A DNA stretch of 32,063 bases from Priapulus caudatus (GCF_000485595.1 NW_014577130.1:327164-359226); one strand, 5' to 3'. Shown: positions 1-14,707, numbered from the stretch's first letter. The notes: generated from the sequence alone by a model not told the origin. Program-made: numbers and translations.

Positions 1-85
1 CTGGGAATTTTCCCGAACGAGTGGCATCTCCACTACAGTGTACTGCAGTGGTGACTAACGCGATATTCCCGCTGCGTTGTTGCAG

Positions 86-3000
86 AGTTCTGGCAGGCGG
101 AGTTCCGCCGCTGTAGCCAGACGAGCGAGTCACCGCCCCCGGTCCCGCCGAAGCTCTACCCTGAGGAGGAACTGCTCAAATCTCCCAGCATGCTGCCGAC
201 CTCGCCCAGCTCCCACAAGGCTCTGCACATCGTCGACAGCCGCCGCGGCCGCGCGACGGCGTGCCTCCCGCGCCCGCTCTCCCCGGCGTTGTCGGCGACG
301 ACGTCGTCGTCCGCGTCGTGGTCGTCGCTGCAGCAACGCACGCCGCCGCCGCAGCAGCCTCCGGCGCCGCACAAGCTGCAGATGCCGCACTCGATGAAGG
401 ACGACCCACTCATCGAGGCGCTGAGTCACTTCTCCGAGACGGTCGAGACGCTCAGCGCGCCGCCGCCTCGCGCCGCCGACCCCGCACCTCGCGACCCCGT
501 CGGCTCAACGACGAGACGCAGCAACGGTAGTGCCACCATCACATACTTCGACAACGTCGCGCCGCGAGACTCCGACAGCTTCCCCGACGCGCTGCCCATC
601 GTCACCGTCTTGCTCGCCGCGAAGCCCGTCACCGCGGCAACGACGACAAACTCGTTGCGCATCCCGGAGCTCGTCGCCGCGGCGACGGCGGCACAGTCGA
701 CGTCGGGCAGCGTCAGCAGCCTGTCGTCGGGCAGCTTCCAGAGCGCGGCCGAGCAGTCGTCGAGCCACGCCGACTCAAACTCCGTCCGCGACTCCGTGTC
801 GATCGTCAGCGAAGACGACGACGGCGACGACGACGACGACGATGATGCGGCCTATCACCTCGCGTCGTCTGCCGACTGCCTTGCGGCGATGGCGCATTTC
901 GGTGGCGCCCTCTCGGGGACGTGCGCCAACTCTGCCGCCACCGCGAAGGAGGAAATCAAAGAGACGGCGATCTGTAGCAGCGGCGAGGAGGAGGAGGAAG
1001 AGGAGGAGGGAAGGAGGAGCTGTGCTGTCGATGACGACATGCAGCGAGGGGAAGCCGGGAAGATGTACCCCGGGATTGGCGGCGCGGGGGAGGCGAACGT
1101 CGGGACGGGTGCGGAAACGCGAGCGTCGGCGAGACAACGTGGCGGGCGCGTTTCGCCGAACGGATGCGTCGTCGAGAACGGCATGAGTTCCGTCGATCTG
1201 CCACATCGTGCCTCGGAGCTGGCCGCTGAAGATAGATGCAAATTTGACGTTGTCATGGCAACGAACGGCGAGTGCACCGTCGTCATTTCTGATTCGCCGA
1301 CGAAGGCTCTGCATGTCGACGAAGAGGAAGACGGGGACGAGGAGGAGAGGAAGCCGCCGCGTGGCGGCGTGGAGGAGGAACGGCGCGGCGGCGAGAAAAG
1401 AAGCTATCCGCAGCCGCAGGAGGAGGAGGAGGAGCGGCGGCGCTTCACATCGAGCGTGACGATGCAGCTGTCTCGCGAGAACTCGCCCGACGACGCGCAG
1501 CAGCGGCTCAGCGCCTCGTCGCACGGCAGCGCGGATGCCGGCACCCCCTTGAGGTCACCGCCCTGCAACGACGCGGGCGCGAGCGACGAGAAATCCTTGC
1601 CGCGAGATCGGTCGAGTCGTCCCGCGTCGGGGTCGCCGGGCGATGTCAGGGAAAGGTCACCGGAGGCCGTGCCGGAGGTTAAGGTAGCTCCCGTATGGGA
1701 GGTTAAGCAGGAGAAGAAAGAGGTTGCGAAGGAGGAAGTCTCGATTGCTCCGGGACAGGGGAATAAAGCGTTAATAAATGAAGAGCATGCGGTTGCTTCT
1801 GTACAGGAAGTTAATCAGGAGAAAAAATCACCGGTAAAGGACGATGTCAAGGTCGCTTCTGTACAGGAAGTTAATCATGGGAAGGTACTACTCGTGAAGG
1901 AAGACATCTTGGTCACTTCCATACCGGAAGTTAAACACGGGAAGAAACCACTAATAAAAGAAGAGGTTACTGTCACTTCCATACAGGAAATTAACAAGGG
2001 GAAGAAACTTCCCATAAAAGAAACGGGTTCGGTTACTCCCGTACACGAAGTTGAACAGACGAACGCGCCACAGGTGAAAGATGAAGTTACGATCGCTTCC
2101 TCACAGGAAGCTAAGCGTGGGAGTAAAATTGCAGTCACTCCTTCACAGGAAGTTAAACAAGGAAAGAAACCGCCGATAAAGAACGAAGTTCTGGTCACCT
2201 CCGTAGTACAAGAAGTTGAACAGGTTAACAAACCGCTGGCAGGGAACGACGCTGCATCTCACAGAGGAATATCCTCCATGACTCCCACAGAGGAAGCTAA
2301 GCAGGGTAAGAAACTACCGGCAGCGGAGAAGGCTCGACTGCTAAAGAAACCTTTGAAAGCGAAGGAGGTCGCAACAGCGATCACACGCGAGGCTAAGCCG
2401 GATGAGAAACCGCCGCAGCCGGCCGCCATACGCGATGCAAAACAAGTGAACAGGGCCGTGCTGGACGCCGCTGCTCCTGTACGCGACGCAAAACAAGTGA
2501 ACAGGCCCGTGCTGGATGCTGCCGCTTCCGAACACGACGCAAAACAAGCGAACAGGCCCGTGCCGGACACCACCGCTCCCATACATGATGCGAAACAAGT
2601 GAACAGGCCCATGCTGGACGCTGCCGCTCCCATACGCAACGCGAAACAAGTGAACAGGCCTGGGCTAGACGCCGCTGCTCCTATACGTGACGCAAAACAA
2701 GTGAACAGGCCCGTGCTGGATGCCGCCGCTCCGCTACGCGATGCAAAACAAGTGAACAGGCCCGTGCTGGACGCAGCCGCTCCCATACGGAACGCGAAAC
2801 AAGTGAACAGGCCCGTGCTGGACGCCGCCGCTTCGATACGCGACGCAAAACAAGTGAACAGGCCTGTGCTGGCCGCCGCCGCTCCCATACATGACACGAA
2901 ACAAGTGAACAGGCCCGTGCTGGACGCCGCCGCTCCGATACGCGATGCAAAACAAGTGAACAGGCCCGTGCTGGACGCCGCCGCCGTCTCTCTCGTCAGC

Positions 3001-4281
3001 TCGCAAGTCGTCGTCACGGCGCCCTGCACCACCGCCGTGCCGCTCGTGTCGCCGACGGCAACCGCGCAGCGTCGCTGGAACGGCGACTCTCCGCCGGCGG
3101 ACGCCGGACGCTACCGGCGGCGCCCCGACTCGATCGCGAGCGAGGAGGAGGAGGGGAAGTACCGGCGCATCGAACGCTGCCACTCCGACACGTCGTCGTC
3201 AATCCCCTACTACAAGGGCAACTGGGAGGAGCGCATGAGCGACTACGAGGATGTGTGGACGTCGTCGGCGGCGGGGGCGACGCCGCGAGGGGGCGCCACC
3301 GCGACCCCGTCCGTCGACAGCGTCTTCGAGGAGGACGACGACGACGCCGCGGAAACGCAGCCTCCCGTCGCCCGTAGCAACGGCGACGCGCCGGCCTCGA
3401 AGGAAGACGCGGTTGCCGTGGAGACCCCCATGTACAGCATCCCGGTGGACGGCGACGAGCCGGACAACGGCGTCGCCGCGGCGACCGCGTTCCGCTTCAC
3501 GGACGCCGCGCGACTGCGTCATCGCTGGAGGTCGCCACCCGAGGGCGTCGCCGCCGCCGAGCCGCGCAAGTTCTCTAGTCCCGCGTACTCGGAGCCGTTC
3601 GACTCGCTCGGCGACGCACGCCGCCCCGTGAAGGCTCACGCCGCCCACAAGTCTACGTTCTACCGCTCGCTGCCGCCGCCCGCCGACTCCGACAGCCGGC
3701 GCCACTCCGTTCCCGTGACGACCGCGATGACCGTGGTGACGACCGGAGTGCCGGTCAGCATGACGATGGACGATCTGAACGATCGCTGCCGCAGCGGAAG
3801 CAAGGAGAGCGAGGCGCCGAACGCGAAGCACGGTTCGCTCGACGCGAAGCGGCTTCTGTACGAATGCCGCTCCGCCGCCGCCGCCGCCGACGAGAGATCG
3901 TCGTCGCTTGGATCGCCGGAGAAGCGCGAGGTGGTGCGCCGCGAGAGGAGCTTCCTCCGGCAAGGCTCGCTGCGGCGATCGCGCGGCGGCAAGCGAGAGG
4001 TCCTCGCCTCCTCCTGGGAGTGGCTCCCGCAGGAGTTTCCCCCTTCCGCCGGGGGAAGCGGAGGAGGAGGAGGAGGAGGAGGAGGGACGCGGGATTCCGG
4101 CGGGCCGCGCTTCCCGACGGGCCGCTCGTCGGAGCGTCTCGCGGCGTCGTCGGACGAGTCGACGGTGGCGGACCTGATCCGCGAGCGCTCGCCCGAGCTG
4201 TGCGTGCCCGACCTGCGGCCGCTGACGACAATCAACCTGCGCCACCGCTTCTCCGACTACGACAACCTGCTCGCGCAGCAG
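86..4281 (+). CDS. RIN: RIN-like gene, giant internal exon: disordered N-terminal region
   Basis: The exon is about 4.2 kb. I prefer an internal exon to a start at the ATG at 190. A splice acceptor (ttgttgcag, ending at 85) precedes an open frame that reads [22 protein letters not shown] before that ATG, and the only upstream in-frame stop is at 52-54, outside the exon. The donor is cag|gtgagc at 4281/4282, phase 0. The protein is rich in Ser, Pro, Ala and Arg and has no fold I recognise. It contains a PPPVPP SH3-ligand-like motif (133-150), an Asp run (about 811-850), a Glu run (about 985-1008), a 20-residue degenerate repeat region, a 17-residue tandem array and a Gly run (about 4050-4086). 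The tail [13 protein letters not shown] leads into the SH2 exons. Long low-complexity N-termini are usual in this family. Codons are GC-rich, unlike the AT-rich introns. Confidence 0.82.
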
Positions 4282-4351
4282 GTGAGCGAGCATGCGAGCC
4301 GGGAGAGTGTTCGAGTGGCAGAGAGCGTGTGTGTCACGCGCTTGCATCGAG

Positions 4352-4391
<40 letters not shown>

Positions 4392-7300
4392 TGAGAGCGT
4401 GCGTGCGTGCGTGCGTGTGTGTGTTGCGGGTCCATATGTAGTGCCCCAGATGAAAAAATATACGAGTTTCCAAATAATTAAAATCGCAATTTAGGCTTTA
4501 CCGCGTCCCGGTTGACTTCTATTTCCGAATCAGGAACTAAATTTTCTAGTATTTCCCGCGGTTCCCAGATAATGTATGTACATGGAATGATGAGGTTACC
4601 ACAGTCGTTAATTAAGCTCTCTATAAACACACCAAGTGTTAGCCTATTTTTTTCTAAATAATTTTTATCGCTGGTTCGTTCAGTAGCCGTCAAATAGTTT
4701 TTCATTAACCGTTATCCAACTATTATGGGAGTGACAAAGATGAATATTTCGTTGCGTGACGATGTCGTCGTATGTGATAAAGATTTGTGCGTATCGCCTG
4801 TATCACACTCTCCAGTATTACGATGGTCTGTCCTAGGTCACAGATGAATGGGTAAAAACTGTCCAGTGTCGCTGCATGCTGGAATGCGTAGAAGCAATCT
4901 TTAGTTTAAGGGGAAAGGTCGTGTATTAAGCCTCTTAGGCGGATTCGAACCGAACAAAATTCACAACGCTTTGTAACAAACTAAATATACCTAACCAGTC
5001 GTGAACGCTTTTGCCGTATAATGCCTGTGACATCATTTCTGGCGAGCTATGTTCATACAGGTTTCGTAGTTCCAATCCAACGCAAATACCTACGATAAAT
5101 TGAGAAGAAAACTTACATGTTCATGGCAAGGCAACAACACTGCAGTGCGAAACTTGATCAAACAAATTCACGTGCCCTGTAATACCGTTTGGTGCGTACA
5201 TACGATGTTTTTGTGCAATATTGTCCGCTAGGCTTTCTACACGGGAGTGCCGAACGGTTTTGCACAGCTTAATTCTTTTGTCAGTGTTGTTGTTTTTCCG
5301 GATAAACATATTTCTTTATTAATAAAATAATATTTTTAAATAATTTCTAAAAGCTGATACCCTGGGAAATGTCAAGCCAATGCTGTTGTGTATTACGATA
5401 CGAGAACCAGGAGGCATCAGGCCAATAAAATCATTGGAAAGCATCTGTGAATTGCAAAAACAAATAATTTTGTTAAACGCGTAGACAATTTGTTTACGAT
5501 AAATTTCGACAAAAAATTTCTATGGGGCAATAATTTAATACCAGCTATCAATGTATAGGTAAACACGCGTATTGCTACCGGGCGTTTTTCACTCTCGTCT
5601 GCCAAAGACGAATTACCAGGCTACGTACGTGTTTACGGAAAATGGAAACACTAGCACACACCGATTCCTAACACATTTTTCGCCGCAATATATTGTAGGT
5701 TTACATAACCATCTTTCATCTCTCTTCTTTCTTCTGTCATTTACAAAGAGGTGTGTTGCATCGTCGCTTGAGGTATAATGTGTCCTGATTACTTTGTCTA
5801 GCACATATAGGTACAGCCCTGTAACTGTATGCCTATGCAGTCATGGACGCATCAGTGCCAGTTAATCACTTGCCCGGTGAGAGAACGCGTAATTGCCTAC
5901 AAAGTCGTGTCTCAATTTGTCTTTCAGGCGAAGTAGTTCCGATAGCCTAAAAACGTTCCCCCAAAACAGCCGGCCGTTAGAGTGGGAGGGAGAGCGCGGC
6001 GCGTCCTTTTGGTTCTAGTTGTTAACTGTTAGTTGGTTCTGTTGTAACTAACTTCTCGTCCGTATATGTTGAAAGCTTGGTTATATCAAGCAAGCGCTCG
6101 TCAAATACGCGCTACATTTTATGTGTTCTACATCTTATGTGGACTTACGCGGGATTTCATGGCACCTTCAAGTCGATAATGCTGCTGTTTAGCGCTAAAC
6201 CCATAATATACGTGTTACACAACATAATATAATTAACTCGATAGAACGTATATTGCGCTTAGGGATAGCATAGCTAGACTAAGAATAACTTGTTTATTTT
6301 CTTATAATTAACTTTAGTTACTTCTTATAACTAACTTTAGTTATTCTTATAATTAACTTTAGTTACTTCTTATAACTAACTTTAGTTATTCTTCTGTCTA
6401 TCGGGATAGCGTGCAAAATTTTTCGTTTTCTCGCAGATGTCGAGGGATGTCGACCAGCGCCCTCTATACTCGCCGACTAGCTGCGAGATCACGCTGCACG
6501 AGAGACTGCTGCGGACGTTTGCAGTCTGGCACCTGCCCGATGTGAAGAGGGCCGGAGCACTGCATTTACTCAGGAAACGCGAGATCGGCGTAAGTCTATA
6601 ATCAGCATGCTGTCACCGTCTTTGTTAGACGAGATAAGATATAACGTTTAATTTTTTATCGGAATATACATACGTGATTTTTTTAATTAATGAGGAAGGG
6701 TGCACGGTTTTCGTCGTGATTTTGTCTATTTAATTCATTTAATGAAATTCACAATTGATTTTATGATCGATCTCTTATTCACGTATCTAATGTACAGTAA
6801 ATCATGTATAGTTCTATTGTGAAATCTATATCTATATATAAAATGAAAATTCTAGACGTGTACATCTGTCAGTTCTTATTGAACTAGTTGGCTGCGCTGT
6901 CAATCGAGATCAAGTAGTTTGTATCTGGTTTTATACATGTGCGTGCGAAAATATCGGATTTGCCGAACTTCGTTCCACAACATTGCACTTAGAATGTCTT
7001 GCCACAGCTCCAATAGGCCATAACTGCCTGTCAATCACGCTGATAGGCTAATCAGGACTGATTTCATATTTAATCCATGTTCGAATCTGACGTGCGAGAT
7101 CGATAGGTTTTTTCCTGAAGAATCTCTTCCGATTCGAACACACGCATCTCTACCCTGATCGTATCTCCCGCGCCCTCTGATCCTCGACTTCTCTTATTTC
7201 TGCACAGACGTTCGTCGTGAGGCAGTCGAGCAAGCCGTCGACGATGGCGCTGTCGCTCAGGGTACCTCTGTCGGTGGGCGTCGACGTGGAGCACTATCTG

Positions 7301-10300
7301 ATCGTGTGCACGGAGCGAGGCCTGAAGCTGGGCGGATCGACGCGGATCTTCCCCGCCATGCACTCACTTGTTGCCTTCTACTGTGAAAAAGTGTGTTTTC
7401 GCACCCACTGGATGTAACATTATTTGTTTGTAATCAGCTATTGTTATCATCCACAGGTAATAGATGACACCGCACAGACAAAGGACAGACACGAGGATGC
7501 TAGTAGCAGTTCTGAGGAGGAGGGCAAGACCATACTACGTAGGTTATGCTAGGTGTTAGTTATAATATAATCCAGGTTTACCTCCTTAAATAATAGTTTT
7601 GAGCATCTCTGCAGTTCAAATTGTACTTTAAAGCTAAACTCTCAAGCTCAAATTCATGTTCATTTATATGTGCGTGTTTGCTGGTGTGCGCGCGTGCGTG
7701 CGTGAGTGCGTGAGTGCGTGAGTGCGGGTGATTTAGTGACTCTCTCTCATAATACATACTATTCTTGCGATTATGTTTTTAGCCACACCGAGGATGTTGT
7801 CGCTGCGCAGAAAAACCAGGCAGAGTTCAAAGATCAAGGATTATGTTCACAGGTAGGTGTGCATATTTTTCGTACGGATAATAGAAGTACATATAACCAG
7901 CAAGCTAATAGCTCTTGTTGCGATGATAGTGTGTTTGTGCGCGTGCGTGTGTACGTGCGTTCGTGCGTGCGTGCGTTCGTGCATGTGAGTATGTGTGTGA
8001 GAGAGACAAGTCAGGGAGAAAGTGAGAGAGATTGAGAGAGAGGTTAGAAAAGCTGCAACTGTTTGCACCTATTGTGTGCGTGCGTTCGTGCATGCGTGTG
8101 AGTATGTGTGTGAGAGAGACAAGTCAGGGGGAGAGAGAGGTTATAAAAGCTGCAACCGTTTGTGCCTTTGTTGCAGGCTGTCCTACGATCCTAAAACCAT
8201 GTTTGGTCTCTACGTAGAAAACTTTATCCAATGTACAATCGAGGGTGCGGAAAAAGATCCCATTGTCGTCATGAGAAACGTAAGTTTAGAGGCTTTCAGT
8301 GAATCGAGAAGCAAGCCGACCCGAAAGAGCATTATGCAGTACAGCTCTGGAAGGTGCTGCCATCTGGTTTCACTTTTCAGCATTATATGGTCGCAGTGTG
8401 GTGATTGCCACATAATGATTTGTGCAGGCAGTGGATTTCTAGCAATTGATGCATATGCTGTTAAAGTTAAATTGCAATAACTGAAAAACATTAATAGAAC
8501 TATATCGTAATTGCTTATGCATCCATAATGGTTTTAACGCATGTGGTGAACTCATCAGTCATAGGTTCATAGCCTATTGAACTATAGGTATTTCCATGAA
8601 CCTATGCATTTTGAATGAGCATGTACATAGACTTGTTGTCTATATAATACAGTATATCAATATAAGCATGTTTTGCTATTATCTTCCGGTTGCTTAAAAT
8701 GAATGACACATACCATTCAATAGGAAACTTTATTGTTATTTTATGTAGGTTCGTCAATTTATGAATGGCATCAAGAATTACCTTATCAAGCATGGTGAGG
8801 GTGACCTACAAAATGTCATTGAGAAAGAGCGCAAAAAGGTACGTTTGTGTCCCAGCATCTAATAATTTGATTAAATTACTGTCATTAATTCGTTCCATCT
8901 TTCCTTCCTTTCTTCCTTCTCTTCTTAGAAATTAGCATCTTGCATCTTAATTGTTGCAAATTGAAACTGAATATGATGTGGTGTAATGCCCTTCTATTCA
9001 AAAGCACTCAATGATTTGCATAATGTACTGTGATAGCTAAATTATTCCATTGTTTAATTGTGTGCGATTATTTCGTCTAATTAATCATTGTTATATTCAG
9101 CTGAAAATGTTTTACGGTATTGTTCACATCACTAAAGCATTACAGATTGTCTCGTGAATTCATGTCATATGAATGCCATCTAGAATTATTACGGGATCTT
9201 TACGTTGATTTGATACCGACCTTTGATCACAAACCGGTTATTAGGCTAATTTGTTTACTCGAATATTTTCATTCAATGGTTTTCACGAGGTGACGAGGTT
9301 GCCTGTCCATATTGAGTTTATAATAAAAGGAATAATAAATAGGAGCTGGGAGGATGAGGTAGATCAACTCGGCAACAGCCGACGTTACATTTCGATTTCT
9401 GCTGGCTTCTGATAATCTTTAAAGTGATTACGTCACCGTAAATAGTAAAAAAATATAAGTAATTCTGTTCACTTTTTATGGTTAAATTGCTGCATTATTA
9501 CTTCTTATTTTACTATATTGTTCGATGTGAACATACACTCGTGACTCATACATAGCCCATAGCAAGCAATTAATGTTAGGAACACTAATAACAAATCGTC
9601 CAGTTTTTTGGATTTTTAACTAGTTGAGAAACAATCTCATCAGTTAAGAATTTGACGATACGTTTAGTACCGTTAGTTCTTACTTTTAATGTAAAAAAAT
9701 GGCAACAAAAATGTTGCAAATTTTACCATAGAAAATTCGTGACGTAGTCAATTTAATGGTGTTCGGGTTTTCTTGTGCCGAGCGCCCCTGCAGTGATAAG
9801 AGAATTTTGCCGTTGATGTTTATTCTGGGATGCTTTGGGCCTATAGAATATGAATAAAAAACGATATTGCATTTATATCTATCTGCTAGGGTTGACATCA
9901 CCGTGTAGTGGAAATAATAGACAATATGACTGAAACTAGAGCGAACTGAAATATTGCGATCCTTTATGTTTGTTTTTATTTTACCTCGCGTGCGTTTGGT
10001 TCATAGTGCGTATTAATAGAACTTCGGCTTACACAACGCCGCAACAGACGTCGCCTAGGCAATTGCGTCGCCAATAACATACACCCGAAATGTCAACAAT
10101 CATGCTTTTATATAACACTGATTGGTGACCCCGGGGGGAATATGGCTGTGAAATGAACTACATAGAGAGAATTTGCGCTATGGGGCTCTATATTGACTTG
10201 CGAGATTTCTTTTTCTGTCGCGTCGAAGGAGGGCCTGTCCGATTATGTTACGGCTATGGCAATCATACTCGTGCCGTACGTTCCCTGATGAGTCGGCCTT

Positions 10301-12193
10301 CAATCTATTGTCCGGAAATAGCGAATCTAGCGTCAACAGCACGCTGCTGCTGCTGCTGCTGCTGCTGGCGCTGCTCGCTGGCTGCTGCCTACTACTACTC
10401 ACTAATTACACTGCTGGCTGCTGCTACTCACTGGCTACTGGCTGCTGCTACTACTGCTACGTACTACTATTACTACTACCTACTACTACTACACTAATGA
10501 CTACTACTCCTACTTACTGCTGCTCGCTGCTGCATGACTGCTGGCTGCCTGCTAGCTTACTACTACTACTACTACTACTGCGCTTGCTGCTGCTGTGGCT
10601 GATGCTACTATACTGCTACTACTACTTCTGCTGCTGCTGCCTGCTAGCTACTACCTACTGCTAGCTGCTGCTGCTGCTGCTACTGACGTACTTGTGCTGC
10701 TGCTACTACTCACTGCTGCTGCTGCGCAGCAGCTGCTACTACTACCTGCTGGCTGATGCTGTGCTGCTGCGCTGCTACCTGCTGCTGCTGCTGTTGCTAC
10801 TGCTGCTGACTACTACCGCTTTGTTACTACACTACTAGTACTACTAGCTACTCGCTATCACTGCTGCTGCTGCTACTGCTGCTGCTACTGCATGCTTTCG
10901 CGGACGTTACATCAACCGCGATGATTACCTATGTTGCGAGTTTCCACGTACCTCCGTGCGTCAACAGTATGGTTAAGTTAGTTAGTTGTTGTTGGTTGTT
11001 GGTCGTGTTGTTGGTGGTTGGCTGGCTGGCTGGCTGCTGGGTTTGTTTTTTATTTGTTTGTTTGTTTGGTTGGTTGGTTGTTGGTCTGGTGAGTTGTTGG
11101 TTGGCTTGTTGTTGTTGGTTGTTGGTGTTGCTTGGTTGGTTGGTTGGTTGGTTAGTAGTTAATTAGTAGTTAGTTAGTTAGTTAGTTAGGGTTAGGGTTA
11201 GTTAGTTAGTTAGTTAGATTAGTTAGTAAGTTAGTTAGTTACGTTAGTTAGTTAGGTTTAGTTAGTCCCTAGTTCTAGTTAGTTCGTTACGTCTACGCTT
11301 AGCCTAGCTTATCCTTAGTCTCACGTTTCCACACGCTTCCTCTTGGCCGACAATGCTCGCTCCAGGTCTCCCTCGCTCTCCCTCCCCACCATTCCCTAGC
11401 CCCCCTTCGTTCTTGCGCACTCTCCCATCGCACTCATCAAGGCCCTACTCGACGCGCGCCTGACACGCGCCTCTCGTCCGACGCTAGCATCATGAGCACC
11501 ACTCTCACGTCATATACACAATTCACGATAGTACATACAGTATGATCCAACCGCGAGCGGATCTGTTGATAGCCCTCGCCCACCCGCATGGCGTGCCAGA
11601 CTCATTTTAAGTGCTGTTGATTGGATTCAGACGGCAACCTAGCCTTTCCACGAGCGGTTTTGTTTGTGTTGCTTTTGTATTTTTTTGTTCTTTTTTTTCA
11701 TTTTGGATAATGTCGTTGCGCGATAACGCAGAAGGTAGCTGCAATAGCTGCGTCTCGTAAGCGATAGAAGTCCTTAATAGATAGGGAATAATTAGATAGA
11801 GTCCTCTAATAGGATAGAGAATTAATAGATAGCAGTCCCTCTAAATAAGATAGAGGAATAATCAGATAGAGGTCCTCTAATAGATAGAGGAATAATAGAT
11901 AGAGTGCGCGGTCTAATAGATAGAGAATAATAGATAAGTCCCTCTACATAATAAGAGGAAATGCATTAGAAAAGTGCGTGCATCATTACCACCGCCACGT
12001 GTTTGCCGGCAGCTCGTATCTGCACGATGAAGGTGGTTCGAGAACGATCTCCTTGCTGTTGGGATTGTTGCCGCTCTTTTTTTTATAATGACCTTAAACA
12101 TTATATAGATGACGTAGACTGCATATATCGAAGAAANNNNNNNNNNNNNNNNNNNNNNNNNGTTGGTTGGTTGGTTGGTTGGTTGGTTGGTTG

Positions 12194-12285
<92 letters not shown>

Positions 12286-12316
12286 AGTTAGTTAGTCAGT
12301 TAGTAAGTAAGTTAGT

Positions 12317-12369
<53 letters not shown>

Positions 12370-14673
12370 CTTAGTTAGTTAGTTAGTTAGCTAGCTAGTT
12401 AGTAAGTTAGTTAGTTAGTTAGTTAGCTTGTTAGTTAGTTAGTTAGCTTGTTAGTTAGTTAGCTAGTTAGTAAGTTTGTTAGTTAGTTAAGTGCACCTTG
12501 GCCGACATTGTAGTTCTTGTTATCAGATTCCGAGCCTTTCGTTTGGATTACTGCACTATACTGACGCGGTGACAACGCCGTCTCGTCGAGCTAGCATCAT
12601 GAGCCAATTATATATAAATTAGATATAATAATATGATCAACGCCGCGTGTCTGTTGATAGTGCCACCGCGTGCTGCAAGATCACTTTTAAGTGCTGTTGA
12701 TTGGATTCAGAGCACCTACCTTTCCACGACTTCATTTTGGGATTAATGTCGTGGCGCGATAACGGCAGAATGTAGCTGCAATAGCTGCGTCTCTAAGCGA
12801 TAGAGTCCTCTAATAGATAGAGGAATAATAGATAGAGTCCTCTAAGCGATAGAGGAATAATAGATAAGAGTCCTCTAAGCGATAGAGGAAATCCATTAGA
12901 AATCGCGCATCATTACCACCGCCACGTGTTTGCCGCAGCTCGTATCTGCACGATGAGGTGGGCTCGGAGAACGATCTCCTTGCTGTTGGGATTGTTGGCC
13001 CTCTTTTTTTTATAATGACCTTACATATATAGTGACATAATGCATATATGAAAATACATATATGTACAGAAAATACTGTATCTGGAATACTGTGTAGCAT
13101 AATTCACTGCATGATGGTACAAACTAGTTGTAAGTAGTAGTAGTAGTAATGTATACATGGCATAAACAGGTTTACAGAGAAGTACATACATGAGCATACT
13201 AACTATACTTCGTTACAAAAGGAAAATACAATTCATGAAGAAATATTAGCTGTTAGCTTGTTGGCCCCGTTCTTTGGTTTGTGGTCGGCTCGGATCCAAA
13301 CCATCGATTCTTGATGGATTTCAATGCTGAGAATGTGTTAGTGCAAACGTTACAGTGCTCTGACTTCTGCGGTGTTTGGAAACGCATCTGCGCAATTGCA
13401 CTTTTCAGTTACCCGTAAAAGCTATAAGTTACGTTGGCCTTAAACGCGTTGTAACTCGCGCAGTATTTCGGACGCAGTTGCAATCTAAAAAATCGCACGA
13501 ATTTTCATCGATGTCGGACGAAATCATCGATTTCTCAGCGATACGCACATTCCGCTTCGTTCGTTGACGTGATCTATCTCAGGCCACAGATGACAGTCTC
13601 TCTGCTAAGTCCACTATATGCACGTGTAACATGGCTATTATTCTATCGCGAATCGTAATAGTGGTACGCGTCGGTGAAATACACCGGTGCTAAAACGTCT
13701 GTCATGCACAACACATAAAGAACAAAAGAACTGCTATGTACGTATTAAGGCCAGTAAACGTTTAATGAACATATCTTAACTAACGTATACTCCCACAAAG
13801 GAGGCAGTATCGCGTACATATGTTTGCGCGGTGCATGAACATAACTTACGATTTCAATAGAAGAGATGCGGTCGCAAAGACGATGCACAGAGTATATTCG
13901 AACCGATCAGTACCAAGAGTACGTGTCAAAGAAATTGTGAGAGAGCTGTCCCGCACATTCCGTGCGCGCGGTTTTATACGCGCGTCCGGTCTGTTGTCCT
14001 TCTCCTGGCCAATCGGCCTTACCCCGCGCGCTCACTGGCTGGACCGCGTTATGGGACTGGTTCCAGTCAGTGCCCAGCAGTTAAACAAAGACCCGACTCA
14101 AGCTTTTTCCATTATGAAATATATTTATAGAACTAGTTTTATCCTTGGCGCGTGTCGTGCCTTCATAATTACTTATGACATTAATTTCTCACGCAGCGCA
14201 CGCACGCACGCGCGCGCGCACTAATTTCTCACTATTAACACACGCAGCGGCAGAGGCTCGCGAGTTGTTGTGGGTAGCCTTATCTCCTGGGAGGAATCTA
14301 TCATCAATATCACGTCATAGTTCTAATAATGGTTGCAGCGTCTTCCAGTGGCATCTAGTATTGCGTTAATGGGCACTTAATGCGAGCTACCAGCGAACCG
14401 GCACGCGTCTTATATTAATGACAGCACGCAATCTGATGTCATTGTAATGACGCAACGTGCATAGTATAATATATATTTCTCCCGCGGCGTAGCGCGAGTG
14501 TGAGACGTAACGCAATTATGCGTAATAGATGGAAGTGAGTATGCTGTATTCACATGTAGCGTTACTTGGCGTAGGTGGTAGTGGGAGTGGGAGTGGCGGT
14601 GCTAATCTGATCTGCGTGGCCTTGACGTGTAATAATAATAACAACAACAACAACAACAACCAACAACTACAAT

Positions 14674-14707
<34 letters not shown>

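Noticed and set aside
190-192. ATG as the protein start of the giant exon.
   Set aside because: The open frame extends upstream to a good splice acceptor at 85 and encodes plausible protein, so this ATG is probably internal. An alternative promoter cannot be excluded.
3199-4473. A 424-codon minus-strand frame opposite the giant exon.
   Set aside because: It is a GC-rich shadow of the coding strand. It contains microsatellite-encoded ARTHARTH at its start and no recognisable domain.
4920-4975. GGATTCGAACC, the complement of a tRNA T-loop.
   Set aside because: Only three stem pairs form, and no acceptor or anticodon arm could be found.
10972-12490. GTTA and GGGTTA repeats as a possible telomere or CRISPR-like array.
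   Set aside because: GTTA is a simple tetranucleotide repeat with only about two GGGTTA units and no spacer structure.
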